From Diaporthe sp. PMI_573 (taxonomy: Eukaryota > Ascomycota > Sordariomycetes > Diaporthales > Diaporthaceae): a stretch of DNA of 64,000 bases. The position numbers were made by a program, and so were the translations under genes. The DNA is taken from NCBI GenBank assembly GCA_021399435.1, contig JAJTUP010000057.1:186001-250000 (forward strand), written 5' to 3'. Under the pieces are notes generated by a model, which saw nothing but the letters and a program-made list of their open reading frames with translations, did not search any database and had not been told where the DNA came from. Position 1 is the first letter of the stretch. The number at the start of each line of letters is the position of its first letter. Below are positions 9,877 through 21,966 of this stretch, in pieces.

Positions 9877-11801
9877 CTAAGCTCCATTTATATCTCTAAG
9901 ATTTTGCACGACTTTACCAACACCAAGTACCTTCTCTTCCTCCAGTTTGCGTCCTACCACTTGCAGCCCGACAGGTAATCTGAGCCTGGCCATTTCCTCT
10001 TTGTTGTCTTTCCACAATCCCAGGCTCCATTCGTCCACCTCCCCACGTGGTTCAAAATCCCATTGCGCCCCTAGATCTTCGTCACGCACCGCGCCACTGG
10101 GTATGACCAAAGCAGTGTAGTCAAGAACATTCCATATCTTGGTGTATCCAACCCATCTACAGCTTCGGTGGGGCACGGCTGTGTGGGACATCGGAGGCGT
10201 CAGAAGTGCATCGACGGTCCTCCCATCGCTCGTGCGTATGGAATCCCACTTCTCCAGATATGCCTGCTGCAATGCCCACTTCCGCCGGTTGAGCTGCCAA
10301 TATTCAAACACGGAGATCGGTTTGCCTCGATTGACGAGCTTCTCCACGTGGGGGATGAATGGTTCGCCGCCAGCTGTGACATCGGCACGGATATCTTCAC
10401 CACCATCTGCGGTATAGAACTCGTCCAGGACCTGGATACACTCGGGGTGGAGATCTGCGTTCCATTCGACGACTGTATGGCCTGCAGATCGAAGAGCTTC
10501 CACGGTTTCTTCGAGCACCCGTGAAATTGGTGGATGTGGTCTGGCAACCCCATCGTCTCTGAGCACGCCGATGACAAGGGGCCTCAAAGTAACATCCCGA
10601 TACACGTCTTCCCGCCACGGGATTGGCACACATCTGGAATCAAACTGCCAAGGCTTCGAGTCAATGAGTGACTTCATGACCAGGTGAATCATGTCCAGGC
10701 TTCGAGCCATGGGTCCAACAGAAGAGGGTACATGTTCCTGGCCTTCCGTGGATACGGGCACTCCATTGTAAGGCAGCCTCGAGCTCTGCAAGACTCTGCA
10801 TTAGCACTGTATCTCGTTTAGAGTTTTCAGGACAAAGAGAGAGAGACAAAAACTCACGCTTGGCTTGAAACCACAGATACCCATCATATGCGCTGGAATG
10901 CGAACACTTCCACCTATATCAGTTCCCATGCCGAGCATACTTGCACCACCGGCAATCAGGACTGCTTCGCCCCCAGTAGAGCCACCAGGTGTGTATTTAT
11001 GGTCATACGGGTTGGTGGTCAAGCCCCAAAGTGGATTTTCAGTCTCACACCACATTATGCTCTGAGGGAGGTTCGTCTTCGCCATGATCACAGCCCCTAG
11101 TGATTTGAGCATCTTGACCACAGTAGCATCCTGCTGAGCAGGAGCGAAGGCCCTTCCGACATATCCGAGTGTTGTGTCATATCCTTCAACGTCAAACTGG
11201 TCTTTCAAAGTTGTCACAATACCATGTAGTGGTCCTATGGGCTCATGATGTTCAGCGAGATATTTGTCAAGGTTTCGGGCTGTCTGCAAGGCGTCCTTGA
11301 AGCAGACTTCTGTCAAACTACAATGGATCGTTAGGAATCTGGGAGTTATCATAGGTAACATTAATTGTACATGCCAGTTTGTCTGTTGAATAATCGAATA
11401 ATTCCGGTCAGCAGGATTACTATTTATCGCACATGTACGCACATGTACGTTGTAAAGTGTATCGCTAGTTTGGCAGGGCTGTTCCGGTACTAAAATCTCC
11501 GCTTACCGATTTGTGTATTGTGCAAATCCTGCGTCAAAAGCTTTTAGCACCGCATGCCCTTTGGCGAATTTCAATAATAGTGTGGTTGCACTCACTTTCC
11601 AATGCGGCACAGGGTGAGCGCCTCGCAAGAAATATCTGCAATTGCAACTTGGCGAAGAACCTCTCTGTCACGGGCAGAAGTCGACGGATTAAAGCTGAGC
11701 TCTACTTCCTGGGACTCAGTATTCCCGTTTGAGGCCGCGAAATGTGTGATTGCCTCCTCCTGGCTACGTCGTTTCTCAGCGACGACGTCCTGCCAAGTCA
11801 T
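9877..11801 (-). CDS. hxnN: AmdS-type amidase, HxnN-like, with an apparent one-base frameshift
   Basis: Three exons are clear: 11507-11801, 10858-11317 and 9877-10785 (introns of 189 and 72 nt). The amidase signature is complete: Lys in TTLKDQF, cis-Ser in TPGGSTGG and the nucleophile in GTDIGGSVRIPA, followed by GFKPS and EGQEHVPSSVGPMARS. Exon 1 reads MTWQDVVAEKRR to EALTLCRIGK and then hits TGA. The family-like continuation (VSATTLLLKFAK to FAQYTN) is in another frame, starting at 11596-11600. No splice pair restores it: the total exon length is 1664 nt, one short of a multiple of three. The break sits in an A run, so either a real deletion or a base-calling error is possible. In the hxn pathway HxnN hydrolyses the half-amide left after the imidase. 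It is divergent from hxnV. Confidence 0.8.
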
Positions 11802-12518
11802 ATTGATTGATTCCAATCAAATAACTTCTCTAGCCACCTATCCCAAGTGCTTTTGGTAGGGAACAAGTCTCCCTATGTCTCATCAAATTCTCGTACGGCT
11901 TGGGAATGCCCGTCCAGAGTGTCCGGCCCGGTTGCGGAAGATGAAGGCTACCGTTTTATCGGGGGATTTATCGACCTGTGTCAGTTCAAAAAGTCGATAG
12001 TGATATAAAACACCGCTTATTGCATAAGGACAGAGTGGGCCACAAGTAGCGCGCCACTGATTGGGCTTTGACTTGCCCGTATCTGATTCGAGGCATGACT
12101 ACGCCTATCTGTCCCAACGCGGCGCTGATTACGACGTGGCTAGCATTAAAGTCTAAACCTAATGTGCAATAGGCGCACCTCAAGGATGGACGCGTTGGCC
12201 AAGAGTGGGGATGCAGGATATTGTGCCTAACTCCAACTCCGAACGTTTCCCGCCGGCATGTACCGATTGCCAGACGACGGGCAGGACTTCGCTCAGCGCA
12301 TGGCTGTCCCTCAGGGGTAAGACAGGCGTAGTCAGCAGACTCACGACATGCCATGAGCTGATGATCTGATGGGTCGGTAGTATGGGCAGACCAAGTACCA
12401 ATTTGGTTAAGCCGCAATAATACGTCGCCCTCATATGAAAGTTGAGCTCTCAGTCGCTTTATTGCCCGTGTCATAAGGCCTCAGGGAAAGTCTATTGCTT
12501 CCAAGCTGACAGCTCGAC
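11802..12518. promoter_or_regulatory. Bidirectional promoter, hxnN / hxnV
   Basis: The 717-bp spacer between divergent starts contains the cluster motif at 12201-12212. No coding sequence with recognisable motifs on either strand. Confidence 0.5.
12201..12212 (+). promoter_or_regulatory. GTGGGG motif, candidate HxnR site (hxnN/hxnV promoter)
   Basis: AAGAGTGGGGAT: eleven of twelve bases match the sites at 2687 and 8444. Confidence 0.5.
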
Positions 12519-14546
12519 ATGACACTCACCAAGACAAACGGGGTACTTACCAAGGGAGACATGGCTGGTGAACCTACAAGATGTAATGTGTGTGTGGTTG
12601 GCGCTGGACCTGCCGGCATCATGTTGGCGTAAGAGGACTACATCCCTTGACCTCATCGACCGCCGCTGACTTGAGACCTGCAGTGCTCTATTAGCGAGGT
12701 TTGGCATCAAAGTCGAAATTCTTGATGACAGACCGGATCAGACAACAGTTGGCAGAGCCGATGGTCTTCAGCCTAAGACAATCGAGACCTTCCAGATGCT
12801 CCGTCTTGGGGGTGAGCTTCTTGACACAGGTGTCAAGGTGTTCGATATCTGCATGTGGCGGTCCCAGGTCAACGGCACCGGGACCCCGGCATTGGCTCGG
12901 GTAGGGCGTGAGGTCCACTACCCGTCTGATGCAGTTGATGTGCTTCACCCTTTCATACTGCTATGTCATCAAGGCATGGTGGAGGGTATGTTCGTCGACG
13001 ACCTGAGACAGAGTGGATTCGAGGTCCGGCGTGGATGCAAATTCGAGACTTTCGGCTATGGCCAGGGAGACGGAGGGTCTCCTATTCAAGTTACATACAC
13101 GCATGACAATTCGGAGAGGAGCCTTGAGTCTGACTATCTTGTTGGCTGTGACGGGGCTCGCTCACGGGTTCGCCAAGGCATTCCCGGAACATATGCGGAA
13201 GGAAATCCTCATGACTCCTACTGGGGCGTGCTGGACGGCGAACTCGAAACCGACTTCCCCGATATTTGGAGCAAAACGGTGGTTTATTCCGAAGAGCACG
13301 GTTCGGTCTTAATCATTCCTCGAGAACGCAACCTCACGCGATTTTATATTGAGGTCAAGAATCAGCAGAACTCTGTCGACGAGACCTTCGTTATGGAGCA
13401 GGCTAGAAAGATCATGGCACCATACAGCCTCGAATGGATCTCAGTGGAGTGGTTTGGGAATTACCGCGTCACACAGCGAGTAGCAGCCCGCTTCTCCGAC
13501 TCCACTGGGCAACCCCCACGAGTCTTCATCGCCGGCGATGCTAGCCACACTCATAGCCCCAAAGCCGCCCAAGGGATGAATACAAGCATGCACGATTCAT
13601 GGAACCTCGGTTGGAAGTTGAATTTGGCTGTGCGTGGGTTGGCCAAGAAGGACAGCTTGCTCGAGACTTACGAGGAGGAGAGGAAGAAGATTGCCCACGA
13701 TCTCATTGATTTTGACTACGAGCATGCTAACAGCATCGCCGGTGGTGACGCCAAGGCGTTGGCTGAGAACTTCCGAACAAACATAGGGTTCATCTCCGGT
13801 GCTGGGGTAGAATACGCGCCGAACATTCTCAACCACCTCGGGAGTCCTGCAAAACCGCTTCAGAACGGGCATGTGCTTAAGGGTGCCGCACGTCCCGGGC
13901 GAAACCTGCCACCAGCCAAAGCTACTCGCTACATCGACGACAACCCTGTCGATGTGCAGCTGGACATACCGATTCTGGGTCAATTCCGCGTTTTCCTAGT
14001 TGTGCCGGATGTCCTAGGAGCGGCAAGATTCCTGAGCAGGTTCAGTGAGTCGGTCTTGTCTGAGACGTCGCTCATGTCACAATTATCAACCGCGGCCGGC
14101 AAGTCGTACCAGGAATCACCCAGACCAGTGAAGCCAAAGGACGTATACTACCGACCTGAAAGATACACGCCGCTCAGCCAGCTATTCACATATGCCCTCA
14201 TAAGTAAGTGTCCATGTCTCCTTTCTCTTTACGAGTTGCTGACCATTATATAGCCACGACAGAAAAGGGGAAGTTTGAGTTGGCATCCCTGCCACCACTT
14301 CTCAGCAAAAGCAAGTGGACTGTATACCTTGATAGTGTCCCACATCTTGACACTCACAGCCAGAGTTGCACGGGAAAATGGCTCGGGGAAATCGGATCTG
14401 AACAGGTGGCTATTGTCAATGTGCGACCTGACGGCTACGTTGGCTCCGTCGCCAAGTTCAGCATAACAGGAGAGGATGCAGGTCTTGAGGCGGCTCGCTC
14501 TCTAGATGATTACTATGGTGGCTTTTTGCAGACTTCAGGGGTTTAA
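12519..14546 (+). CDS. hxnV: FAD monooxygenase of the phenol 2-hydroxylase type, HxnV-like
   Basis: Exons 12519-12628, 12684-14203 and 14254-14546 give 640 residues. The dinucleotide-binding motif VVGAGPAG lies at residues 26-33. The DG motif is in LVGCDGARSRVR and the second FAD motif in VFIAGDASHTHSPKAAQGMN. The last 150 or so residues (from VDVQLDIPILGQFRVF) form the thioredoxin-like C-terminal domain of phenol hydroxylases; RPDGYVG near the end is typical of it. Family members hydroxylate phenolic rings using NADPH and O2. In A. nidulans HxnV is the phenol hydroxylase-like enzyme that hydroxylates the dihydroxypyridine stage. A 50-nt intron lies near the 3' end. Confidence 0.88.
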
Positions 14547-15294
14547 TGTCACATATGAATGCACAAGTGGAGCACAATCCGACAGCATTACGTTGAACCA
14601 GCCCCTGTGCGATATCGTAGGCTTTTATGTCAGCAATGACTTCGTTTAAAACGCGTCCGCGCGTGAACAGCAGTGCATGGCCCAGCATTTCTGTCTCGTA
14701 ATCTGTCTCCCGGTACGACCTAGGAGCATGCATATCAGGCTCCATGTAATCCACATGTTTGTGTCGGCAGCTAGGGGCCTATCTGAGCAAGTGATAAAAG
14801 AAGCTGCATTCAACAGAGTTCTTCGGTGGACATGGGAATGTGAGGTGGGCCAGATGATTCGTTATCGTAAATGGGGAAGCTCGAGTATGGCAGGGACATC
14901 CTTACGGGGGTGGGATCCTGGTTCTTGAGTTTCATGCTTGGCCCGGGGAGCTGACTTATGGAAGCAACCTTGACGGCCAGCGTCACTAGGTCGATAGATT
15001 GCGCCGATCTAATTGGACCGGCCCATGGGTCACCACATGCCGATTATCTGGGCGTCCATGGTGGCTTGCCATAGCACCGTTAGGTTACCAGTCCGAGCAG
15101 CGGCCGCCTGGCTAGCGATTGCTAATGATACGGCTTGGCCCTTCAAGATGCGGACAGCCTAAAGCAAAGGTGTGGTGTTCTGTCATCAGTTTTGAGTTCA
15201 ATGCCCCCAGCCATTTAAGAAGACTTCGGGTTACATCGAAATCGTTTTGCGAAGCGTATCAAATGTTCACAGGCCTTGCTCCACCGATTTGACT
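14547..15294. other. Intergenic, promoter of the hxnZ-like gene
   Basis: No gene seen. A variant of the cluster motif is at 14868-14879. An in-frame upstream ATG at 15247 could lengthen the next protein by 16 residues. Confidence 0.5.
14868..14879 (+). promoter_or_regulatory. Variant cluster motif upstream of the hxnZ-like gene
   Basis: TAAATGGGGAAG: keeps GGGGAAG but has ATG in place of GTG, so it is weaker support than the other sites. Confidence 0.35.
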
Positions 15295-17096
15295 ATGTCG
15301 TCCGAAAAGAGTGAGGATTCGAAGGGCAAGGAAGTGCTCACCCGCGAGCCTTCAGTAGGTCATGGCGAGCTCGGTGTTGTGGACGATCAAGAGGTGTCAG
15401 ACTTCTACGGCAGCTCCGTCAGCGACAGCTACCGTTTGAAATCAGAGTTGGTAGCAAAGCATTTGGCTGAGATAGGAATGGGAAAGTAAGCCTACATCCA
15501 CTCGACAGCCTCCTGATCATGTCTGACGTCTGTGTCTTCTCCAGGTTCCAGTGGTACCTCTTCATAGTCAACGGCTTCGGCTGGGTCGTCGACAATTTCT
15601 GGAGCCAAGGCATAACGGCAATCAGACCACCGGTAGCAAACGAGTTCACCGACATCACATATCTTAGCTTCAGCTCCGTCGCCTACTACGTTGGGCTGAT
15701 CATCGGCGCGTCGTTCTGGGGCGTTACCGCAGACCTAATTGGCCGCAAACCAGCTTTCAACGCAACAATTCTCATCGGCGGTATCTTTGCCTGCGCCTCT
15801 GCTGGGTCGCAGAACTTCGTAACATTCTGCTCGCTTTGGGCTGTCATTGGCACAGCTGCAGGAGGCAACGTGCCCGTCGACAGCATCATCTTCCTGGAAT
15901 TCATCCCACAAGAACGTCAGTGGCTGCTTACAAGTTTGTCGGCGTGGTGGAATCTTGGGCAGGTTATCGTCTCACTGGTGGCGTGGGTATTCTTAGCGAA
16001 CTATGCCTGTGACGGTTCCGAAGCTCCCTGCCCTGCGCGGTCTAACATGGGCTGGTAAGTAACCGCCATCATAATACGCACCCAATCCATTGACGCTGAC
16101 CAAAATTGCTTCAGGCGCTATGTCATGATCACACTTGGTGCCATAGCCATCGCCTTTGCCCTCATCCGAATTTTCATCTTCAAGATGCCCGAGTCACCAA
16201 GATACCTACTGTCCAGAGGACGCGACGCCGAGGCCGTCGAAGCTGTGAACTATGTTGCTCGATACAACGGAAAGCCCGAAACATTGACGCTGGATATGCT
16301 GAAGGCCATCGACGAAGCTCAGTCTGGGCCTGTCACCCAGGTTGAACAGAGCGGAAGCGCTGCAGCTGCGGAGACAAAGGCGCCGTTGTCCTACAAGCAG
16401 ATCATCACCGAGAACTTCAAGGACTACAGTAGTCATAGCTACCGTAAGCTCTTTGCAGGCCGCAAGATGGCTCGGCACAGTTCGGTGATTTTCCTCATCT
16501 GGCTTACTATTGGTGTGGCGTACCCTCTCTACTTCGCTTTTATTACATCGTACCTCCAGACAAAGACGACCTACTCCGCCAACAGTTCGCTCAACCACAC
16601 TTACATGGTCTACTGTATCGTCTCAGTAGTTGGTGTGGTCGGCCCAATCGCCGCGGGCTTCTCCGTTGAGACGCGTCTGGGACGTCGTTGGATGATGGCC
16701 CTGTCGGCCATCCTAACTGGCGTCTTCCTGTTTGCGTACACAAGCGTCGGAACTGAAGCAGCAGATATTGGATTCCAGTGTGCTACCGCCATTCTGGGAA
16801 ACTTCGGTAAGTAGAGCGCCGGCCCCTCGCAGTAGTAATCAAGACTGAGCCTGATATCTACAGAATACGCGATCATGTTCGCATTTACGCCAGAGTCGTT
16901 TCCGGCGCCGGTCCGAGGAACTGGAACAGGTATTGCTGCAACCCTGCTACGGGTCGGTGGGCTGGTAGCATCTTTTATTTCAACCTACTCGGGCTACTCG
17001 GTGGTCCCTATCTATGCGAGTGCCGCACTTTGGATTGTAGCCGGCTTTTTCTGCTTGGGCCTGCCATTCGAGACACACGGCCATGCCTCCATCTGA
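15295..17096 (+). CDS. hxnZ: MFS transporter, SV2/metabolite:H+ symporter type (HxnZ-like)
   Basis: Exons 15295-15485, 15545-16054, 16115-16806 and 16864-17096 give 541 residues. The start at 15295 (MSSEKSEDSKG) follows a cytosolic N-terminus of about 60 residues; the membrane part begins with KFQWYLFIVNGFGWVVDNFW. The TM2-TM3 loop is GVTADLIGRKPAF, the sugar-porter-like loop is MPESPRYLLSRGRDAEA, and the last helices contain FPAPVRGTGTGIAATLLRVGG. This fold is shared by phosphate, carboxylate and aromatic acid proton symporters and by SV2-like proteins. The substrate cannot be read from sequence; cluster context suggests nicotinate or one of its catabolites. It is the second transporter of the cluster and belongs to a subfamily distinct from the one at 4.97 kb. 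Confidence 0.82.
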
Positions 17097-17894
17097 GATA
17101 TCTCACACTTTCTGTGCGGACATGTATTTTCTAGGCAGTTACTTCAATATTGTGCAACAGGAACTTGGCTATCAGGCGAGGCGGCAAGAATATTTACACC
17201 AGAGTGATGTCAACGATGAGCAATTCTCATAATTTGGCATTTCCAAGTATTATGTCTTCAGAAGTCCCATACGTGATGAATTGCGATCTCTACCATTGTA
17301 TAGCATAAATCAACCTATTCTCGATACCAATTATAATATCGTGGTATTTGCAGAATTTCCTGCCACGCTCCTCGGCCAGAACGTCACTAGTTCGTGTCAG
17401 TAATATTTCCTGCTCAGTGAAGATCAGGGACTCGGAATGCATTCTGGCCGTGACAAGAGACCAGTCCAAGGCCATTGTGGAACATCTCATCTAGGTTCAA
17501 AAACGCAACATATCCATGTCTCGCATCTTATCGCAGCCGTGGTGCGCGGGCTATCCCCGGTCCACAAACACACGCCACCCATGCTATTCACCCCCATTTT
17601 CGACCCGATGCCTGCAGTGGAGAAATACTCCACTTCCATTGCCCGTGACAGGGACGGCTCAACATGGCGGTGGCATCTGCATTGCTTCCCCCTGCGGTAC
17701 CTAGGTACACAAGTTAGCCCAGAATGGCGAAAATGCGACTCTCGGAGGCTTCTTGCAAGATGTCTAACATATTTCAATCTTCATGTCCAAAAGGCGGTCT
17801 TCTACTCGCCCAAGTGAAACGGGCTTTGTCTACACCACATTCGCGCAGGTTCTCAGAACACCATCTTCCCCTGTTTCAACCGCGTCAAAACAGA
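17097..17894. other. Intergenic, promoter of the hxnT-like gene
   Basis: No gene with clear motifs. A partial match to the cluster motif on the minus strand (AACAGGGGAAG, about 17865-17875) keeps the GGGGAAG half only. An in-frame ATG at 17724 lies upstream of the chosen start, but the extension does not resemble the family. Confidence 0.45.
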
Positions 17895-19261
<1,367 letters not shown>

Positions 19262-19806
19262 AGGTAATCACTCAATTCAGGAGGCGATATTCGTGTGGAA
19301 TTGGACACAGAGAATGGCAGCAAACACGCCGACATAGACATAACCACCGAGAGATAGAAAAGAACTAGTCTTTTGGAATATTATAAACGTACCCCTCGAA
19401 AATATGATGAACCTCAACATTTCACTTTTTCCGTAATCTTGACGCTCTCTTTTTCTTTTTGTTTTTGAATTAAAGATATGTAGCGTTTCATTCGGTAAAA
19501 TCGACCTTTGAATGTACAAGGTTACTGTTTGATATGATTCATACGAGAATGTTCTTGATCAAGTAAACATCCTCCTAGAAGTTATAGTCGTAGCTATACG
19601 CCATGCCTGCGCTCAGATACGTGCACATATTTACAGTTCGAGTTTCAGTTTTGATTTATATCTTAATCGTCAATAGTTTGTTCAGTTTGCACTGCATGGG
19701 CGACTATATCGAGGACAAGGTGACATCATCAAATACTTTGCAAACTGAATGCTCAAATATCAGTCGATTGAAATCTCTAGCGGTGTGAATGGGAAGACTT
19801 CCGACA
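19262..19806. other. Convergent 3' spacer of hxnT and hxnX
   Basis: AT-rich terminator region between two convergent genes; no coding sequence recognised. Confidence 0.5.
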
Positions 19807-21303
19807 TCAAAGTCGGGCTGCTTCCATATTTACGATCTCAGATCCGTCGCCTCGTGACCACTTCGAAGCTACATCTTTCCACATATCGTAGGTCAAAAGC
19901 CAACGAGCAACCCCATGATACCGCCACGGGAAAGGATCATCCCCTGTTTTCTGTTCTGCAGGCAGAACGGGTTTCTTCACGCCCAGCCATTGCTTCTCCA
20001 TCTCCCCGAAAAGTTTGAACTTGGCGTCGCGGTCCCGTTGCGCCTCACCGTCTTCCAAATGGTACATCCACTGATTGTATGTGCCCCTTCTGACCACTTC
20101 TTCGGTTCTCTCTCGCCTGCACGCCTCGTATACATCCAGTGCTTTCCTCTTTTCTGCGGAAGACTTTCCCTTTAGGCGGCCAAGGCAGATACCAAGCACA
20201 CCGGCATCCTCAAGAGCCATTCCTGCACCACTAGCCAGGTATGGAAGCGTCGCGTGTACTGCATCACCGAGCATGGTGAATGTGCCAGACGGGTGTGACC
20301 ATGTTGGCTCGAGCCCAGGACGGATCATCAGCCGCCACTTAAGCACTGAGTTGCACATTGACAATAACTTGGGAATACGAGGGTCCCAGTCAGCAAAGTG
20401 GGCCCGCATCTCCTCGATGTTTCCTTCCAGGGTGTTTGCTCCGGCTGGCATGTCGTCCGGGACTAATAGTACCATGTTGAAGAGTAGGTTCGGATCTTGA
20501 CTGTAGTCGTCACCTGACGCTGCCTTGCCCCTGAGGACGTAGTTGACAGCGTGCTTTCCCGGTCCGACCCAGTAGTTGACCTGTGGTTCGTCAACAAACT
20601 CCCGGAGGTCTGGGTCCTTCCGCATCTCCTGGGTGTTAAGCATTAGGCGGTATGCCAGATCACCTGTGGGGATGGGAGGATCTTCTCTCCCCAGGAATGC
20701 CTCCCGCAAATTCGAGTTGATTCCATCGGCACCGACAACAAGATCAGCCTCAAATGTTCTTCCATCCGCACAAATGATTGTTGACGTCGATTGATGAGCG
20801 TTGACGGTAAAGTCAGTTGCTCTGGCATTCGTGACGAGCTTTGCGCCAAGTTCAACTGCTCTCCCCAGAAGGCATTTGTGAAGATTCATTCGGTAAAAGT
20901 CCCAGAATGGAGCTCCTGTTGCTGAGGCGTATGCGACGTAGTCCATGTCAGACAGGTGATTGCCCCTCCACCCGAGGAAATTACACTGCGTGGGCTTTGT
21001 GGCATATGGCTCGAGTGCGTCCTTCAGCCCCCATGAGAACAGAACACGAGCTGAGTTGGGGAGGACTTGGATACCAGCACCGACTTCGCCAATCTCAGAC
21101 GCAGCTTCAAGCACTGTCACATCATGTCCTGCCAGCAGGGTGGCGATAGCAGCTCCTAAACCTCCCAAGCCTCCACCCACGATGATTACCTTGAGACGGT
21201 TAGCCTCCAGTCTCTGAAGTGAGTTTGAGACACTCACATTGAGTCTTGATGCTTCATCCCGGTGGACCTTCTCTTGAACTGGAATGTTATCCCAAATCGC
21301 CAT
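19807..21303 (-). CDS. hxnX: FAD monooxygenase, salicylate/6-hydroxynicotinate hydroxylase type, HxnX-like
   Basis: Exon 1 is 21238-21303 and exon 2 is 19807-21189; 482 residues. The 48-nt intron (GTGAGT...GCTAACC...AAG) is a multiple of three and stop-free, so a single long frame also exists. The intron is preferred because splicing gives RLNVIIVGGGLGG, a clean N-terminal GxGxxG motif. The DG motif is LVVGADGINSN; the second FAD motif is MLGDAVHATLPYLASGAGMALEDA, typical of salicylate hydroxylase-like class A monooxygenases. In the hxn pathway HxnX performs the decarboxylating 3-hydroxylation of 6-hydroxynicotinate to 2,5-dihydroxypyridine. It is divergent from the regulator gene and shares a promoter with it. 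Confidence 0.88.
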   Translation of the reverse strand: MAIWDNIPVQEKVHRDEASRLNVSVSNSLQRLEANRLKVIIVGGGLGGLGAAIATLLAGHDVTVLEAASEIGEVGAGIQVLPNSARVLFSWGLKDALEPYATKPTQCNFLGWRGNHLSDMDYVAYASATGAPFWDFYRMNLHKCLLGRAVELGAKLVTNARATDFTVNAHQSTSTIICADGRTFEADLVVGADGINSNLREAFLGREDPPIPTGDLAYRLMLNTQEMRKDPDLREFVDEPQVNYWVGPGKHAVNYVLRGKAASGDDYSQDPNLLFNMVLLVPDDMPAGANTLEGNIEEMRAHFADWDPRIPKLLSMCNSVLKWRLMIRPGLEPTWSHPSGTFTMLGDAVHATLPYLASGAGMALEDAGVLGICLGRLKGKSSAEKRKALDVYEACRRERTEEVVRRGTYNQWMYHLEDGEAQRDRDAKFKLFGEMEKQWLGVKKPVLPAEQKTGDDPFPWRYHGVARWLLTYDMWKDVASKWSRGDGSEIVNMEAARL

Positions 21304-21645
21304 CGTAAATGAGGTGTAGGTACTAGAGGCAGTTTTGTGTTGCCCGAGCCGTACAGAAGCAACTCTGCTACCAGTGGGAGATTGATTTCGACCTCTTTAG
21401 TTGTGTATCACGAATTCAAAATAAGTTCTGTCTCAACCAGGTCACGTTCTGTCATCAATCAAGTCCCTAGGTCGGAGTCTAGCGAAGCTTTACATGACCT
21501 GAACCTCCTCATCGGAACTTCGGGTCGGCGTGTACTAGTGAGGCTTCAGAGCACTGTTACCTAAGCCTGATACTGGCGTAAATTGGAACTAGCCGAAGTA
21601 TTCTCGTACTGCTTCTCGGGTCTCGGCGAACGCACTGTGGCACAA

Positions 21646-21659
21646 CTCAAGTGGGGAAG
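21646..21659 (+). promoter_or_regulatory. GTGGGG motif, candidate HxnR site (hxnX/hxnR promoter)
   Basis: CTCAAGTGGGGAAG. Keeps AAG, GTGGGG and AAG of the extended motif with one base fewer between AAG and GTGGGG than in the first sites. Confidence 0.45.
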
Positions 21660-21790
21660 TGCCTATCGATATGAGTTGTCGCAAGCACTTGTAACACAAG
21701 CATAATCTATCACCGAACAGGCAACCTTGCCTATCTACTCGGGCGGCACCAAACTGGCCGCCGCTGGCACACATGCATGCGCACACGCAT

Positions 21791-21805
21791 CAGAAGTGGG
21801 GTAAG
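21791..21805 (+). promoter_or_regulatory. Second GTGGGG motif in the hxnX/hxnR promoter
   Basis: CAGAAGTGGGGTAAG. A third plain GTGGGGAG follows at 21841. Confidence 0.4.
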
Positions 21806-21966
21806 AAGCCAGTGGCATATCCGGGGAGCGGAGTGCTCGGGTGGGGAGCCGATAAGGTTGACACACGCAGACGAGCACTAACACAAGTGCCAGTGCCTTG
21901 GCACGAGCAATAAGTTCAAGCTCCTCCCCCATCTTTGACCCTGCTGGTGAGAAGGTCTCACTTTCC

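Larger units (their letters stand above)
21304..21966. promoter_or_regulatory. Bidirectional promoter, hxnX / hxnR
   Basis: The 663-bp spacer contains three GTGGGG cores on the plus strand at 21651, 21796 and 21841. The first two carry the AAG-type 5' extension of the cluster motif. Three sites upstream of the regulator gene suggest autoregulation, which is an inference. Confidence 0.55.
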
